This document shows, one piece after another, positions 8,403 through 19,900 of a stretch of 64,000 nt of DNA; position 1 is the first letter of the stretch, and every line of letters starts with the position of its first letter. The position numbers and the translations under genes were made by a program. The DNA lies in NCBI RefSeq assembly GCF_009727955.1, contig NZ_WOBR01000004.1:621724-685723 (forward strand), in the 5' to 3' direction. The notes beneath the pieces were generated by a model. It was given only the letters and a program-made list of their open reading frames with translations. It was not told where the DNA came from and made no database searches. Source of the stretch: Aliivibrio fischeri. Lineage in GTDB: Bacteria > Pseudomonadota > Gammaproteobacteria > Enterobacterales > Vibrionaceae.

Positions 8403-10061
8403 TTATTTAATTCGCTTACGCATGAAACCAAATAAACCTAGCATGGTCAAAGCACCAAAGCCTAAACCCGCACCTTTACGTTCTGTTGCTGTGCTATCAT
8501 AGTTACGAGGCTGTATTACTGAAGCATCAGACCCAACAATTGGAACTAACTTAACCGCTACAACTTTTTCAGTCCCATTACCATCACCACAATATGCGTT
8601 ATGTGATGTAGAGTCATAGCCTCCTGAACACTTCACCGCGGTTGCAGAGATAACACCGGCATCATTGATGTCACTGGCATCATAGATACGATATTGGTTG
8701 TTGTTACTGCTTTCAGAACCACCATTTGTTAAATCATCAAGAAGCCAAGCTTTATTTTTAAATATCGATCTTCTAGCAGTAATTGCAGCTTCTTCTGAAG
8801 AATCGGTTTTAGGTGTCATGCCATACGGATAAATAAATGCACGTTGGCGACGCTGTTTACCATCGTATTCACGGTGATTTTCAGAGTCAATACGACCAAC
8901 AATTTCATTGAAATTGTTAATGCCACCCATTTCACCACCAGCACCATCAAAGAAGATACCACCATAGAAGAATGAAGCATTAATTGAACTTGCTGATGCA
9001 TCAGGAACAATGAACAAACGATTCGATGCGGCACCATTTTGCGGGAAGCCACCAGAACGTTTGGCTTGGCCAACCACAACTAAGTTTTTATTAATATTGG
9101 TCGCTACTGAATTAGAGTTGATGTTATCACCACTAATATCAACTTGAGCATTATAAATTAATGCTGAGCTCCAAGTAGCTGAAGTCGGTGTCGCTGAATT
9201 ACCTATAAAAATAGTCGCATTCATATGCTGATCGCTGTAGTTATTATAACCTACGCCATAAGTCTTACCACCAGCACTATCAATATAGAAATCACGCATG
9301 CTGCCTTGTGCGTAATAATCACCATCAACGTCATATCCACCAGCCCTTGGAATCGATACAAAACCTGAAGCACTCCAAATAGCTGGCGCTGATGAGTAAT
9401 AATAACGCTCACCACCTATGCCACTCTTAGATGAAGTGCTACCAACCGTATACGTTCCATCACTGGCCCAGGCTCGAGATTGAGCTTTTGATGTTAAGGT
9501 AGAATTTGTTACAGCAGAAAAAGCTTCATTACGCTTACTTGAAGTACTAAAGTTACCAACTGGCTGGCCACTAGGATCCAATGAGTTAATAACAGTATTA
9601 ATCGCACCAGATGGTTTTTCAGCACTACCTTCAATAAATGCTAATGAGTTAGGTGTATTACTGCTATATGTTTCATTGTACCAACTAGACCAACGATCAG
9701 AAGCCCAGTATTCACACGTTGCATAACCTAGCTGATAGAAGCAATAGTCTTCAAAGCCGTCATAATCATCTTCAATATAGCCAAATGAGTTATCCATTGC
9801 GAAAGGAACTTCTTCACGATATGAAAAACCATCAGGACGATTACGAGTTTCACCAGCTAATTTGTAACTAGCTCCATCACCACAATCGTTAACAAAACAC
9901 CCTTTTGGATCAGATGTTGTACCTGGCTCAATCGCAGTTCCATATACTTCATTACCAGAAACACCTGGAGCTACTTCCACCACTTTATAAAGCGCTGCTT
10001 GCGCAGGAAGCGCAGCAGACACCAAAACAGCTAATGTGGTTAATTGTAATTTACTACTCAT
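8403..10061 (-). CDS. DUF3466 family exported protein with GlyGly-CTERM-like tail
   Basis: A 552-residue exported protein. It has a signal peptide (residues 1-22, ending in AQA) and a large Ser/Asn/Gly-rich extracellular region with paired cysteines (CFVNDCGDG, CFYQLGYATC, CSGGYDS...AYC). The C terminus is glycine-rich, then a short hydrophobic stretch, then a basic RKRIK end, as in GlyGly-CTERM proteins that a rhombosortase cleaves and anchors at the surface after type II secretion. This matches the Vibrio DUF3466 family, whose function is unknown. It starts 8 bases after the uup stop, so the two may be transcribed together. Confidence 0.8.
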   Translation of the reverse strand: MSSKLQLTTLAVLVSAALPAQAALYKVVEVAPGVSGNEVYGTAIEPGTTSDPKGCFVNDCGDGASYKLAGETRNRPDGFSYREEVPFAMDNSFGYIEDDYDGFEDYCFYQLGYATCEYWASDRWSSWYNETYSSNTPNSLAFIEGSAEKPSGAINTVINSLDPSGQPVGNFSTSSKRNEAFSAVTNSTLTSKAQSRAWASDGTYTVGSTSSKSGIGGERYYYSSAPAIWSASGFVSIPRAGGYDVDGDYYAQGSMRDFYIDSAGGKTYGVGYNNYSDQHMNATIFIGNSATPTSATWSSALIYNAQVDISGDNINSNSVATNINKNLVVVGQAKRSGGFPQNGAASNRLFIVPDASASSINASFFYGGIFFDGAGGEMGGINNFNEIVGRIDSENHREYDGKQRRQRAFIYPYGMTPKTDSSEEAAITARRSIFKNKAWLLDDLTNGGSESSNNNQYRIYDASDINDAGVISATAVKCSGGYDSTSHNAYCGDGNGTEKVVAVKLVPIVGSDASVIQPRNYDSTATERKGAGLGFGALTMLGLFGFMRKRIK

Positions 10062-10069
10062 TTAACTTC

Positions 10070-11980
10070 CTATTGTAGAGCTTCAAGTTCTTCCCAACGC
10101 TCGAATGCCACTTCCAACTCTTGCTCTGCTTGAGCCAAGCGAGCCAAGACAGGTTCTGTCACCTTCGGCTCTTGTTGGAAGAAAGTTGCGTCGTTCACTT
10201 TCTCTTGAAGTTCTGTAATTTCGTTTTCTAGTTTCTCTAAAAGTTCAGGTAGCTGTTCAAGCTCACGCTGTAACTTATAAGATAATTTCTTTGGTTTCGC
10301 TTGCACTGTTGTTTCTTTAATTTCAACAGTTTCTGGCTTCTTCTTGGTTACTTTAGGTGCCATTGCATCACGAGCGGCCTGTACATTAGCACGTTGTTGC
10401 TGTGCATCGTGATAACCACCTACGAATTCTTCGATCTGGCCCTCACCTTCGAAGATCCAACTTGTCGTAACTGTGTTATCAACAAACTGACGGTCATGGC
10501 TTACTAATAATAACGTACCCTGATAATTGGCAAGTAATTCTTCTAAAAGTTCCAATGTTTCGATATCTAAATCATTGGTTGGTTCATCAAGAATCAATAA
10601 ATTATTAGGACGAAGGAATAAACGAGCAAGTAATAAACGGTTTTTCTCACCACCAGACAATGCTTTAACTGGTTGACGAGCACGTTTTGGAGAGAATAAG
10701 AAATCTTGTAAATAACTTAATGCATGACGCTCACGGCCACCAACAGTGACTTCTTGTTTACCATCAGCTAAGTTATCAATAACTGTTTTTTCAGGATCTA
10801 ACGCTTCACGGTATTGGTCAAAGTAAGCCACTTCTAACTTAGTGCCACAGTGCAAACGGCCTGATTCAGGTTGTAATTGGTCAAGCATCAGTTTTAATAA
10901 TGTACTCTTACCACAGCCATTTGGACCAATTAAAGCGATACGGTCACCACGCATGACATTAAAGCTGAAGTTTTTAACAATTGTCTTGCCTTCAATAGCG
11001 TAATTAATGTTTTCCGCTTCAAAAACAATCTTGCCTGAGCGACTTGATTCATCAACTTGAATGTTCGCTTTACCCATTACTTCACGACGTTCTGAACGCT
11101 CGCGACGTAATTGTTTTAAAGCACGCACACGCCCCTCATTACGAGTACGACGCGCTTTAATACCTTCACGAATCCATGCTTCTTCTTGAGCAAGCACTTT
11201 ATCAAATTGGGCATTCTGCTCTGCTTCTACACGCAGCATCTCTTCTTTCGCAAGTAAATAACCTTCATAATCACCAGGGAAAGAAGATAATTGACCACGA
11301 TCCAAATCAACAATACGTGTCGCCATTGATTGAATAAATGCACGGTCATGCGAAATAAAGATAATCGAACCTTTAAAATCTTTTAAGAAGGTTTCAAGCC
11401 ATTCAATCGTTGTCACATCTAAGTGGTTCGTCGGTTCATCAAGAAGAAGAACATCAGGATTAGACACTAAAGCACGAGCCAGTGCCGCTTTACGCTGCCA
11501 ACCACCAGATAAATCCGTTAAAAGTGTATGACCATCCAGTTTTAGTGATTCAAGTACCGATTTAATACGCGTATCAAAGTGCCAAGCACCTAGGTGATCA
11601 ATTTTTTCTTGAGCACGAGAAAGCTTATTAATGTTTGATTCGCTTGGGTCAGTCTCTAGTAGATCAAGCAGACGGTGATATTCTTTTAAATATTCACCTG
11701 CCTCTGCTAATCCTTCAGAAACATAGTCAAAAACCGTTCCCGCTTCATTTCGAGGTGGATCTTGTTCTAAACGTGAAACCACCACATCTTGATTAATTTG
11801 TAATTTGCCGTCATCCATAATGATGTCACCAGCAATTACCTTCATAAGCGTCGATTTACCCGCACCATTGCGACCAACCAAACAAACACGCTCATTTTCT
11901 TGTAAAGCGAAATCAGATTTATCTAATAACGGATGATCGCCAAAAGCCAGTTGTCCGTTATTAATTGTAAGTAATGCCAT
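10070..11980 (-). CDS. uup: ABC-F ATPase Uup
   Basis: A 636-residue cytoplasmic ABC-F protein without membrane helices. It has two nucleotide-binding domains: Walker A GRNGAGKST near residue 38 and GPNGCGKST near 350, and Walker B/D-loops LLDEPTNHLD and LILDEPTNDLD. The inter-domain linker is basic. A C-terminal coiled coil (about 560-636) matches the Uup DNA/RNA-binding domain. Uup affects precise transposon excision, resolution of branched DNA and ribosome function in E. coli. It overlaps the upstream glutaredoxin-like gene by 20 bases, so the pair is translationally coupled. Confidence 0.93.
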   Translation of the reverse strand: MALLTINNGQLAFGDHPLLDKSDFALQENERVCLVGRNGAGKSTLMKVIAGDIIMDDGKLQINQDVVVSRLEQDPPRNEAGTVFDYVSEGLAEAGEYLKEYHRLLDLLETDPSESNINKLSRAQEKIDHLGAWHFDTRIKSVLESLKLDGHTLLTDLSGGWQRKAALARALVSNPDVLLLDEPTNHLDVTTIEWLETFLKDFKGSIIFISHDRAFIQSMATRIVDLDRGQLSSFPGDYEGYLLAKEEMLRVEAEQNAQFDKVLAQEEAWIREGIKARRTRNEGRVRALKQLRRERSERREVMGKANIQVDESSRSGKIVFEAENINYAIEGKTIVKNFSFNVMRGDRIALIGPNGCGKSTLLKLMLDQLQPESGRLHCGTKLEVAYFDQYREALDPEKTVIDNLADGKQEVTVGGRERHALSYLQDFLFSPKRARQPVKALSGGEKNRLLLARLFLRPNNLLILDEPTNDLDIETLELLEELLANYQGTLLLVSHDRQFVDNTVTTSWIFEGEGQIEEFVGGYHDAQQQRANVQAARDAMAPKVTKKKPETVEIKETTVQAKPKKLSYKLQRELEQLPELLEKLENEITELQEKVNDATFFQQEPKVTEPVLARLAQAEQELEVAFERWEELEALQ

Positions 11981-12203
11981 TATCTTCTAACCAATTCTTT
12001 AGTTGTGATGCATCAAAGGGCCAATTCAGCTCAGATAAGCCATTCGCCACTACAGGAATAGTGACACCGTAACGAGAAAAAAGCTCATCGTTAAATGCAA
12101 TATCGACGGTATCTACTTGTTCCATATCTACACCCACCTCAACAAGCAAGTCAAACGCTTGCTCGCAAAGATGGCAGCCTTCCGTGCTATAGAGAGTGAT
12201 CAT
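11961..12203 (-). CDS. Glutaredoxin-like protein (DUF836 family)
   Basis: An 80-residue thioredoxin-fold protein with a Cys-His-Leu-Cys redox centre at residues 10-13 and the cis-proline segment VTIPVV near residue 50. Families of this size (DUF836, YruB-like) are putative glutaredoxins of unknown target. It lies between rlmKL (6-base gap) and uup (20-base overlap), an arrangement common in vibrios, so it belongs to a minus-strand operon of RNA and ribosome-linked genes. Confidence 0.85.
   Translation of the reverse strand: MITLYSTEGCHLCEQAFDLLVEVGVDMEQVDTVDIAFNDELFSRYGVTIPVVANGLSELNWPFDASQLKNWLEDNGITYN
12061..12073 (+). other. matS-like site
   Basis: GTGACACCGTAAC inside the glutaredoxin-like gene; same GTGAC-RNY-GTAAC form as the copies near matP. 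Confidence 0.45.
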
Positions 12204-12209
12204 TATCTC

Positions 12210-14327
12210 TTAGTCTTCCTTGTGGGTAATAATCCAACAGTTATGGATATGCTTGTTACGTGCAAAATCAAGAGGCAAAGTTTGCTTAGAAATATTCTTC
12301 GCTTTAAGCCCTGCTTTCTCTAATGCCGCATCATCCATTTTGAAGTTACGTTTATTGTTAGAGAATACAATAGTACCGTTCTCACGTAGCATACGTTTTA
12401 AGTTTTCAAGCAACATAATGTGATCACGCTGTACATCAAACGTTTGTTCCATACGCTTAGAGTTAGAGAACGTTGGTGGGTCGATAAAGATTAAATCGAA
12501 TTCACCGTCCGCTTGTTGTAGCCATTGTAAACAGTCAGCTTGTAAGAATTGATGTTGTGTCCCCGTTTGACCATTGGTATTCATGTTCTTCTGCGCCCAC
12601 TCTAAGTAGGTACGAGACATATCAATCGTCATGGTAGATTTAGCACCACCACAAGCAGCATGAACGGTTGCTGAACCTGTGTAAGCAAATAGGTTTAGGA
12701 AGTCTTTTCCTGCTGCCATTTCACCTAACATTTTACGAGTCAATTTATGATCTAAGAATAAACCGGTATCTAAGTAATCTTGTAGGTTAACAATCAGTTT
12801 CACACCGTACTCTTCAACATCAAAATAACGAGATTTCTCTGCCAGTTTTTGATATTGATTTTTGCCTGATTGTTTTTGACGAACTTTTAAAATAACGTTA
12901 TTTGTTTCAACACCCGTTACTAGAACCGTTGCACGGATCATATCCGTTAAACGACGACGCGCTTTATCTTCTGAAATCGTTTTTGGTGCTGCGTATTCTT
13001 GAATGATGATGTAATCTTTATAAACATCAATTGCTGCATTGTAATCTGGTAAGTCAGCATCGTAGATACGGTAACAATCTAGCTTCTCTTTACGTGCCCA
13101 TTTACCAATCTTGCCAATGTTCTTTTTAAGACGGTTCATGAACTCAGGAGCTACCTCAACACTTACCGCTTCTTTACGTTCAGCAGATTCAGTAATTGAG
13201 TAGTTTTTCTGAACACAAGGTAATGCACCATTGTTCAATTTAAATTGCTTATCTGCACGCATACGTAAACAAGCAAGTAGATCATCATTGCTTGAATAGA
13301 TAGATGCCGTACAACCGCCAAATACTTCTTTTAATTGACGACCAAATTCGCTGTACAGTGCAATCAATGCAGGCTCTGTACTTAGACGCTCACCATAAGG
13401 AGGGTTACAAAGAATAACACCGTTTTCAAACCCTTCTGGACGCTCAACTTTGGTTGCATCACCCACATCAAATGTAATTAAATCTTCAACGCCTGCACGA
13501 CGTGCGTTTTCACGAGCCGTTTGAATGACACGGTAATCACGATCAAAACCGTAGAAACGAGCATCAACTTTCTTAACGCCACGGCGACTCTTTACACGAG
13601 CCTCAGAACGAATCTCAGCCCAAAGCTCAGCATCAAAATCATTCAGTGCTTCAAAACACCACTTCTCACGCTTAACACCAGGAGCCATTTCACATGCCAT
13701 TAGTGCCGCTTCAATCAGTAATGTACCTGAACCACACATTGGATCTAGTAGAGGTTTTGACTCATCCCATGTACTACGCATAACAAGTGCTGCAGCTAGT
13801 GTTTCACGAAGTGGTGCACGACCAGCCTCAGTACGGTAGCCACGTTGGTGCAAACCCGAACCCACTAAATCAAAGCCAAGAATCCCTTTCTCGCCTGATA
13901 AACGCATATGAACACGTAAGTCTGGTTCTACTTTACTGATGTTTGGACGTGCTAAGTCAGCCTTTGTAAAACGGTCAACAATCGCATCTTTTACTTTTAA
14001 CGCACCGTACTGACTATTTCGAATCTCACGGTTAGTACCGTTAAAGTCCACCACTAGCGTTTTATCAGCAGAGAAATAACTAGGCCAGTTAATTGAAGAA
14101 GCACCTAGGTATAAGTCCATATCATCACGGACATCGAACTCAGAAAGAATTTGAATGAAACGTGAAGCAATACGGCTCCACAAACAACAACGATAAACGA
14201 CCTCGATTGGTGCTTCGAATTTAACACCAGCGTGAACCACTTTAGGGTCAGTCACACCAAGTGCAATTAGTTCATCTGCAAGTAAGTTTTCAAGGCCTTT
14301 AGAAGTAATGGCTAAGTATTTTTTCAT
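12210..14327 (-). CDS. rlmL: Bifunctional 23S rRNA methyltransferase RlmKL
   Basis: A 705-residue fusion enzyme. The N-terminal THUMP plus RlmL half makes m2G2445 and carries the NPPYGERL catalytic motif near residue 310. The C-terminal RlmK half makes m7G2069 and carries [13 protein letters not shown] near residue 625. E. coli RlmKL is 702 residues. I chose the ATG at 14327 ([16 protein letters not shown]) over one 13 codons upstream because it gives the family's normal N terminus. It heads the operon with the glutaredoxin-like gene and uup. Confidence 0.95.
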   Translation of the reverse strand: MKKYLAITSKGLENLLADELIALGVTDPKVVHAGVKFEAPIEVVYRCCLWSRIASRFIQILSEFDVRDDMDLYLGASSINWPSYFSADKTLVVDFNGTNREIRNSQYGALKVKDAIVDRFTKADLARPNISKVEPDLRVHMRLSGEKGILGFDLVGSGLHQRGYRTEAGRAPLRETLAAALVMRSTWDESKPLLDPMCGSGTLLIEAALMACEMAPGVKREKWCFEALNDFDAELWAEIRSEARVKSRRGVKKVDARFYGFDRDYRVIQTARENARRAGVEDLITFDVGDATKVERPEGFENGVILCNPPYGERLSTEPALIALYSEFGRQLKEVFGGCTASIYSSNDDLLACLRMRADKQFKLNNGALPCVQKNYSITESAERKEAVSVEVAPEFMNRLKKNIGKIGKWARKEKLDCYRIYDADLPDYNAAIDVYKDYIIIQEYAAPKTISEDKARRRLTDMIRATVLVTGVETNNVILKVRQKQSGKNQYQKLAEKSRYFDVEEYGVKLIVNLQDYLDTGLFLDHKLTRKMLGEMAAGKDFLNLFAYTGSATVHAACGGAKSTMTIDMSRTYLEWAQKNMNTNGQTGTQHQFLQADCLQWLQQADGEFDLIFIDPPTFSNSKRMEQTFDVQRDHIMLLENLKRMLRENGTIVFSNNKRNFKMDDAALEKAGLKAKNISKQTLPLDFARNKHIHNCWIITHKED

Positions 14328-14900
14328 GGGATTCTTTTCGTTATTAAATTGCCTCGCATTATACATGAATCTATATGAAATAGGACATTTAGATAGCAGA
14401 TAAATAACAACTCTTTTATCCCCTTAATTTCTTTTAAAACAAAAGCTTATTAATCAAACAAGAAAGCAAGCCCAAACCTCGTTTCCACAAAGAAACACAA
14501 AATAAAGCAACACCCACCATGAAATCTGGACTATACCAGTGGTAAATTAGTCATGTAATTTACTTACAAAACACGAAAAACAGGGAAAATAATAGTGAAA
14601 AGACCTATTTATAGACGTACTAAACTATTGTTCTGAGTGTTGTTTTTTTATACTTCTTGGCTCTAGGTCTCATTTTTAAGAGTTTAAATGTTGAACGTTT
14701 TCAGCATTAGCACCTTTAGAAATCTAAATACCACGATGTGACTCACCTATTTCAAGCAAACGATTAGATAGATAAATACAATCCAACAAGACAGCATTTA
14801 GCCGTTCTATAGATGCATATTAATACTATTGTGAGGTATGTATTTAATTAGAGAAGTGTTGGTTGATAGCGGTATCAAAGAAAGGAAACGTCGCTTTGCC
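14328..14900. other. Intergenic region, no intact gene recognised
   Basis: About 570 bases between zapC and rlmKL. It must hold the rlmKL promoter. A partial palindrome CTGGACTATACCAG at 14526-14539 resembles a GntR/HutC-type operator. On the minus strand two short open stretches read like protein remnants; one ends ISKGANAENV, similar to cold-shock domain C termini, but stops interrupt them and no start is visible. Confidence 0.4.
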
Positions 14901-15443
14901 TTAACCTACCATTGCATAGTACGAAGAGTTGACTACCTGCATTGGAGCCATGCGGTCATGCATTACTTTAATTGGTTCACAAAACGCCATGTATTTAGTC
15001 GGATTTAGAGCGAAAGCGTCCATGTCCACCAACATACACATACTGGCACATTCGTAGTTCTCAACAATAATGAAGTGCCCTTCCCCTAAATCATTCTTAA
15101 GAGAGATAACTTCACCTTCTTCTGGAGCATAGCCTGCATCGCTTTGAGTATCAAAAAACCAGCTTTTAGGAAGCATAGGCTTATGAAAACGTTTAGCTGC
15201 TACACAATTAAGAGCGAGCTCTACTTTACGAGGTTCAGATAAAGGGAGATAAGAAATGTGTTCAACGAACATTTGATAGGCAGATGCATCATCTACAGAG
15301 AATTTGCACTCAGAAAATGCGCCTTCAACTAATACTTTATGTGGAAGGTTTACACAAAAGACCATATCCATGCCCAAATCAAGCATTAGAGATTGTGCTT
15401 TATTATCGTAATACCAAGTCCATGTATCACTAGGTTTAAGCAT
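14901..15443 (-). CDS. zapC: Cell division protein ZapC
   Basis: A 180-residue cytoplasmic protein that binds FtsZ and promotes Z-ring bundling. The ATG at 15443 has a clear AAGAGAG ribosome binding site and gives [15 protein letters not shown], like the E. coli start MRIKPDDNWRWYYDE; the longer reading adds 20 unlikely residues. Other shared features are the LPKSW motif near the middle and IKVMHDRM near the end. It sits between pyrD and rlmKL, as in other gammaproteobacteria (pyrD-zapC). Confidence 0.93.
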   Translation of the reverse strand: MLKPSDTWTWYYDNKAQSLMLDLGMDMVFCVNLPHKVLVEGAFSECKFSVDDASAYQMFVEHISYLPLSEPRKVELALNCVAAKRFHKPMLPKSWFFDTQSDAGYAPEEGEVISLKNDLGEGHFIIVENYECASMCMLVDMDAFALNPTKYMAFCEPIKVMHDRMAPMQVVNSSYYAMVG

Positions 15444-15659
15444 TATGAATTCTCTCTTGAAAATGGGAAAAATCCCGTGCCAGCCAAATATCAATGGATG
15501 CAATTTTATAGCGAAAATTTCCGTCTGTTTTCGCGTAAAAAATTCATTGATGCAATTAACTGTTAATTTTACAAGAGGTTAGCAATAAAAAAAGGGGAAA
15601 ATATTATTCTCCCCTTTCTTAAAATCATTTGTAATCAACTTACTGTTGAAATTTTAGCC

Positions 15660-16670
15660 TTAAATGTTGTTGACAATATCTCGAACAAGGCCAGGACCTT
15701 TATAAATAAATCCAGAATATACTTGAACAAGTTCTGCACCAGCAACCATCTTCTCTTTTGCTGCTACATAAGAGTCAATACCACCTACACCTATAATTGG
15801 TAGGTTGTCGCCAAGCAATTCTTTAAGACGGCGAACAACTTCAGTACTGCGAGTTTGAACTGGACGTCCACTTAAACCGCCCATCTCTTCAGCATGCTTC
15901 ATGCCTTCAACCATTGAACGATCTAATGTTGTGTTTGTGGCAATCACACCATCAATTTTATATTTGATCAATGATTCTGCAATTTGAGTCAATTCATCGT
16001 CTTCTAGATCCGGAGCGATCTTAAGTGCAATAGGTACATACTTACCGTATTTCTCTGCTAACTCTTTTTGTTTCTCTTTTAATTGAGATAAAAGATCATC
16101 TAACGCTTCACCATACTGAAGAGTTCGAAGTCCTGGAGTATTTGGAGATGAAATGTTTATCGCAATATAACCTGCATATTGATATACCTTTTCCATGCAG
16201 ATTAGGTAATCTTCCGTGCCCTTTTCAATTGGTGTATCCTTGTTTTTACCAATGTTAATGCCGATAACGCCATCGAATTTTGCTTTCTTAACGTTCTCAA
16301 CAAGGTTATCTACGCCTAGGTTATTAAATCCCATACGGTTAATAATACCTTCAGCTTCAATAAGACGGAACAAGCGTGGTTTATCATTACCAGATTGAGG
16401 ACGAGGTGTTACAGTGCCAACTTCTACAAATCCAAAACCCATAGCGCCAAATGCTTCAATACATTCACCGTTTTTATCAAGGCCAGCAGCAAGGCCAACA
16501 GGATTTTTGAATTTAATACCCATCACTTCTACCGGTTTAGAAGCAAGGTTTTGACGATAGAAGATATCAAGAGGAGTGCCGTTGAAGCGTTTGAAATTTT
16601 GAATTGCTAGGTCATGTGCTTTTTCAGCATCAAGTTTGAAAATGCCAGCTCTGGCGATGCGATATAACAT
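15660..16670 (-). CDS. pyrD: Dihydroorotate dehydrogenase (quinone), class 2
   Basis: A 336-residue inner-membrane-associated FMN enzyme that oxidises dihydroorotate to orotate with quinone in pyrimidine synthesis. The N-terminal amphipathic helix ([20 protein letters not shown]) is typical of class 2. Catalytic Ser175 lies in [10 protein letters not shown], and the FMN phosphate site is around VGGIDS. The length equals E. coli PyrD. The zapC gene follows downstream, as expected. Confidence 0.97.
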   Translation of the reverse strand: MLYRIARAGIFKLDAEKAHDLAIQNFKRFNGTPLDIFYRQNLASKPVEVMGIKFKNPVGLAAGLDKNGECIEAFGAMGFGFVEVGTVTPRPQSGNDKPRLFRLIEAEGIINRMGFNNLGVDNLVENVKKAKFDGVIGINIGKNKDTPIEKGTEDYLICMEKVYQYAGYIAINISSPNTPGLRTLQYGEALDDLLSQLKEKQKELAEKYGKYVPIALKIAPDLEDDELTQIAESLIKYKIDGVIATNTTLDRSMVEGMKHAEEMGGLSGRPVQTRSTEVVRRLKELLGDNLPIIGVGGIDSYVAAKEKMVAGAELVQVYSGFIYKGPGLVRDIVNNI

Positions 16671-16860
16671 TGTAACTCCAAAATTAAGTCCCGTATAAAC
16701 GGGGAGACATTATTCACTGATTTTATTCACAATTCAAACTTAATCGTACTTTATTCATAATTAATTATTGCAAACTGACATCTCACATTTATCAAAATTA
16801 TTATATATTCATTCTTTCCGATTAAAAATGTAAGTAAATGAGAAAATTCTCGGGGTAATA

Positions 16861-16893
16861 AAAAAGGAAAGTGAATAAAAAATCACTTTCCTT
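16861..16893 (-). terminator. gdhB terminator
   Basis: AAGGAAAGTGA / TCACTTTCCTT perfect 11-base stem. On the minus strand the tail reads TTTTTATT. It lies about 50 bases after the gdhB stop. Confidence 0.85.
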
Positions 16894-16939
16894 ATAGAAG
16901 AGCAAACGTTTGGCTTGCCCTATTTTAAGCTATGCTTTT

Positions 16940-19900
16940 TTATCTTATTACAGCAGAAGAACAACTCAAATTTAATAAGGTTAATTCTCTCAATGCGACT
17001 GAAAATTTAGCAAATTCGTGCACAGAACCGACCTTAAATTCATTCAAGATACTTTCCCAACGCTCTACAGAAGCGGTGTTATTTAAGCACCATTCCTCTA
17101 TTGCATTTTCGATGCTTGTATCATCTTTATATTCAGCCAAAACCAGTGTTGTTAATTGGCGTTGTTGCCAATCAAGATCTTCCCTAAACGATGCTCGAGC
17201 CAAAGCCTGCCAATGATTATCAACTCCTTGGTTGTTAATTTGCTTCAAGAACCAATGAAGCGATAATTTATCACCTAATACATAATATAAACGTGATGCG
17301 ACAGACACAGGTTGCCCTGCGGCTTCTGCAACTTCTGAAATATCCATCGCTGAATATAAGCTACTTAAGCGTGCTAGCACATTACCAAGTTCACATGGAA
17401 CCCCTAACTCAAAGTAATGATTCGCTTGTTCAATATGTTCCACCACCTCATCATTAACCAAATACCCATCGAGATTCACTTTAATATCATCAACCGCTGA
17501 TTTGTATTTTTCGATAAGTGTTTGAATGGACATATTTTGAGAGCCATTACGCAATAACCATCGAGTAACACGACGAATGGTTCGGCGCATTGCAAAGAAG
17601 GCTTCATATTGTGCTTCCGTTGTCGCCGTATTATCCAGATCGCGAATTTGCTTAAATAAATCACCAAATTCAAAGATAGCCCGAGTTGCGGCATACGCAT
17701 TAGCAATATCAGTGACAGCGTAACCTGTTTCTTCTTGCAGACGAGTGATAAAATTGCAGCCCATCTCGTTAACCATCTGGTTGGCTAAACATGTCGCAAT
17801 AATCTCTGAACGTAATGGATGGTTATCCATTGCAGCTTTATAGTTACGTTGTAACTCAGTTGGGAAATACGTTGTTAATAAATCAGCATGATACGGATTA
17901 TTTGCGATTTCATCACAAGCTAGCTGATCTTTTAATACCATTTTTCCGTAGGCAACAAGAACAGAAAGCTCTGGACGAGTTAATGCCTGCCCCATTTTCT
18001 CACGCTCAATTAAAGTTTCATCGTCTGGAATAAACTCTAAAGCACGATCTAACTTACCTTGTTTTTCCAAGTGGTGAATAAAGCGGATCTGCTCTTTCAC
18101 CAATGATGTACCTTGTTGCTCTGTTACAGAGATCGATTCAGACTGACAATACGCATCATCAAGAACAATTTCACCGACTTCATCTTCCATTTTCTCAAGA
18201 AGTACGTTGCGTTGTTTATAAGTAAGATCACCATTAGCCACTAAGCCATTCAGCAAGATCTTAATGTTTACTTCGTTATCAGAACAATCAACTCCACCAA
18301 CATTATCAACAAAATCGGTGTTAACTCGACCACCTTTTAGTGCATATTCAATACGCCCTAATTGAGTCATGCCTAAGTTACCACCCTCGCCAACCACTTT
18401 AGCATTTAGCTCTGAGCCATTGATACGTAAGGCATCATTAGCACGGTCACCAACATCAACACTGGTTTCTTTACTGGATTTAACGTAAGTACCAATCCCG
18501 CCGTTCCATAACAGATCAACCTCCATTTTTAAGATCATCTGAATAAGATCATTTGGAGCAAGAGATTGCTTACGAGTACCTAACATTTTCTGAATTTCAG
18601 GAGAAAGTTCGATCGATTTAGCTCGGCGAGAGAAAATACCACCACCTTGAGAGATCAATGATTTATCATAATCTTCCCAACTCGATCCCTGAAGCTCAAA
18701 TAGACGTTTACGCTCTGGCCAAGTCAATTCAGAATTAGGATTTGGATCGATAAAGATATGCAAATGGTTAAACGCGGCTTGCAGTCGAATATGTTTTGAT
18801 AAAAGCATGCCATTACCAAACACATCACCGGCCATATCACCGACACCAATGGCTGTAAAATCCGTCGTTTGACAATCAATTCCCATTTCACGGAAATGAC
18901 GTTTTACCGATTCCCAAGCCCCTTTTGCCGTAATACCCATGGCTTTATGGTCATAACCATTAGAACCACCGGAAGCAAATGCATCCCCTAACCAGAAGTT
19001 ATATTCTTCTGATACTGAGTTTGCTAAATCAGAAAAGGTTGCGGTACCTTTATCTGCTGCAACAACCAAATACGGATCATCATCGTCGTGGCGAACAACA
19101 TTAGATGGAGGAACCACCTCACCTTCAATAATATTATCAGATACATCCAATAACGCTCGAATGAATTGTTTATAGCAGCGTTGACCTTCAGCAAAGATAT
19201 CTTCACGAGTCGTAAAGTTATGCTGTTTCTTACAAACAAAACCGCCTTTTGCACCAACAGGAACAATAACCGTATTTTTAACTTGTTGTGCTTTAACTAA
19301 GCCAAGCACTTCGGTTCGGAAATCTTCTTGTCTATCGGACCAACGTAATCCACCACGAGCTACCTTTCCACCACGTAAATGCACACCTTCAATATCTGGC
19401 GCATAAACGAAAATTTCATACGCAGGTACTGGTGCTGGGATTTCAGGAATATTTGATGGTTGCATCTTTAACGATAACCAAGGCTTAGCTTGTCCATCTT
19501 CTGCTGTTTGATAGTAGTTGGTACGTAACGTCGCAACGATCATTTCTACATAACGGCGAATAATACGATCATCATCTAGACTCTCTACTTTATCCAAGCT
19601 TGAATAAATGGCATCTAGTTGTTTTTGTTCTTTTTTATCAGACCAATTCGATTTAGGATCAAAGCGGAGTTCAAACAGTTTAACCACAGAAACCGCTAAA
19701 TCAGTGTGAGTTGATAATGTATCTTCAATATATTGCTGACTAAATGGGAAGCCAACTTGACGCATATAACGCGCATAAGCACGTAGAATAGTCACTTCGC
19801 GGCCAGATAAACCAGCACCTAGAACCAATCGGTTAAAGCCATCACTCTCTAATTGACCATTCCAAATCTGAGCAAACGCTTCTTGAAAACGATCACGAGC

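Noticed and set aside
14676-14722. Cold-shock-like tail on the minus strand
   Set aside because: Only about 15 codons after a stop, with no RNA-binding core motif or start nearby; too little to annotate as a pseudogene.
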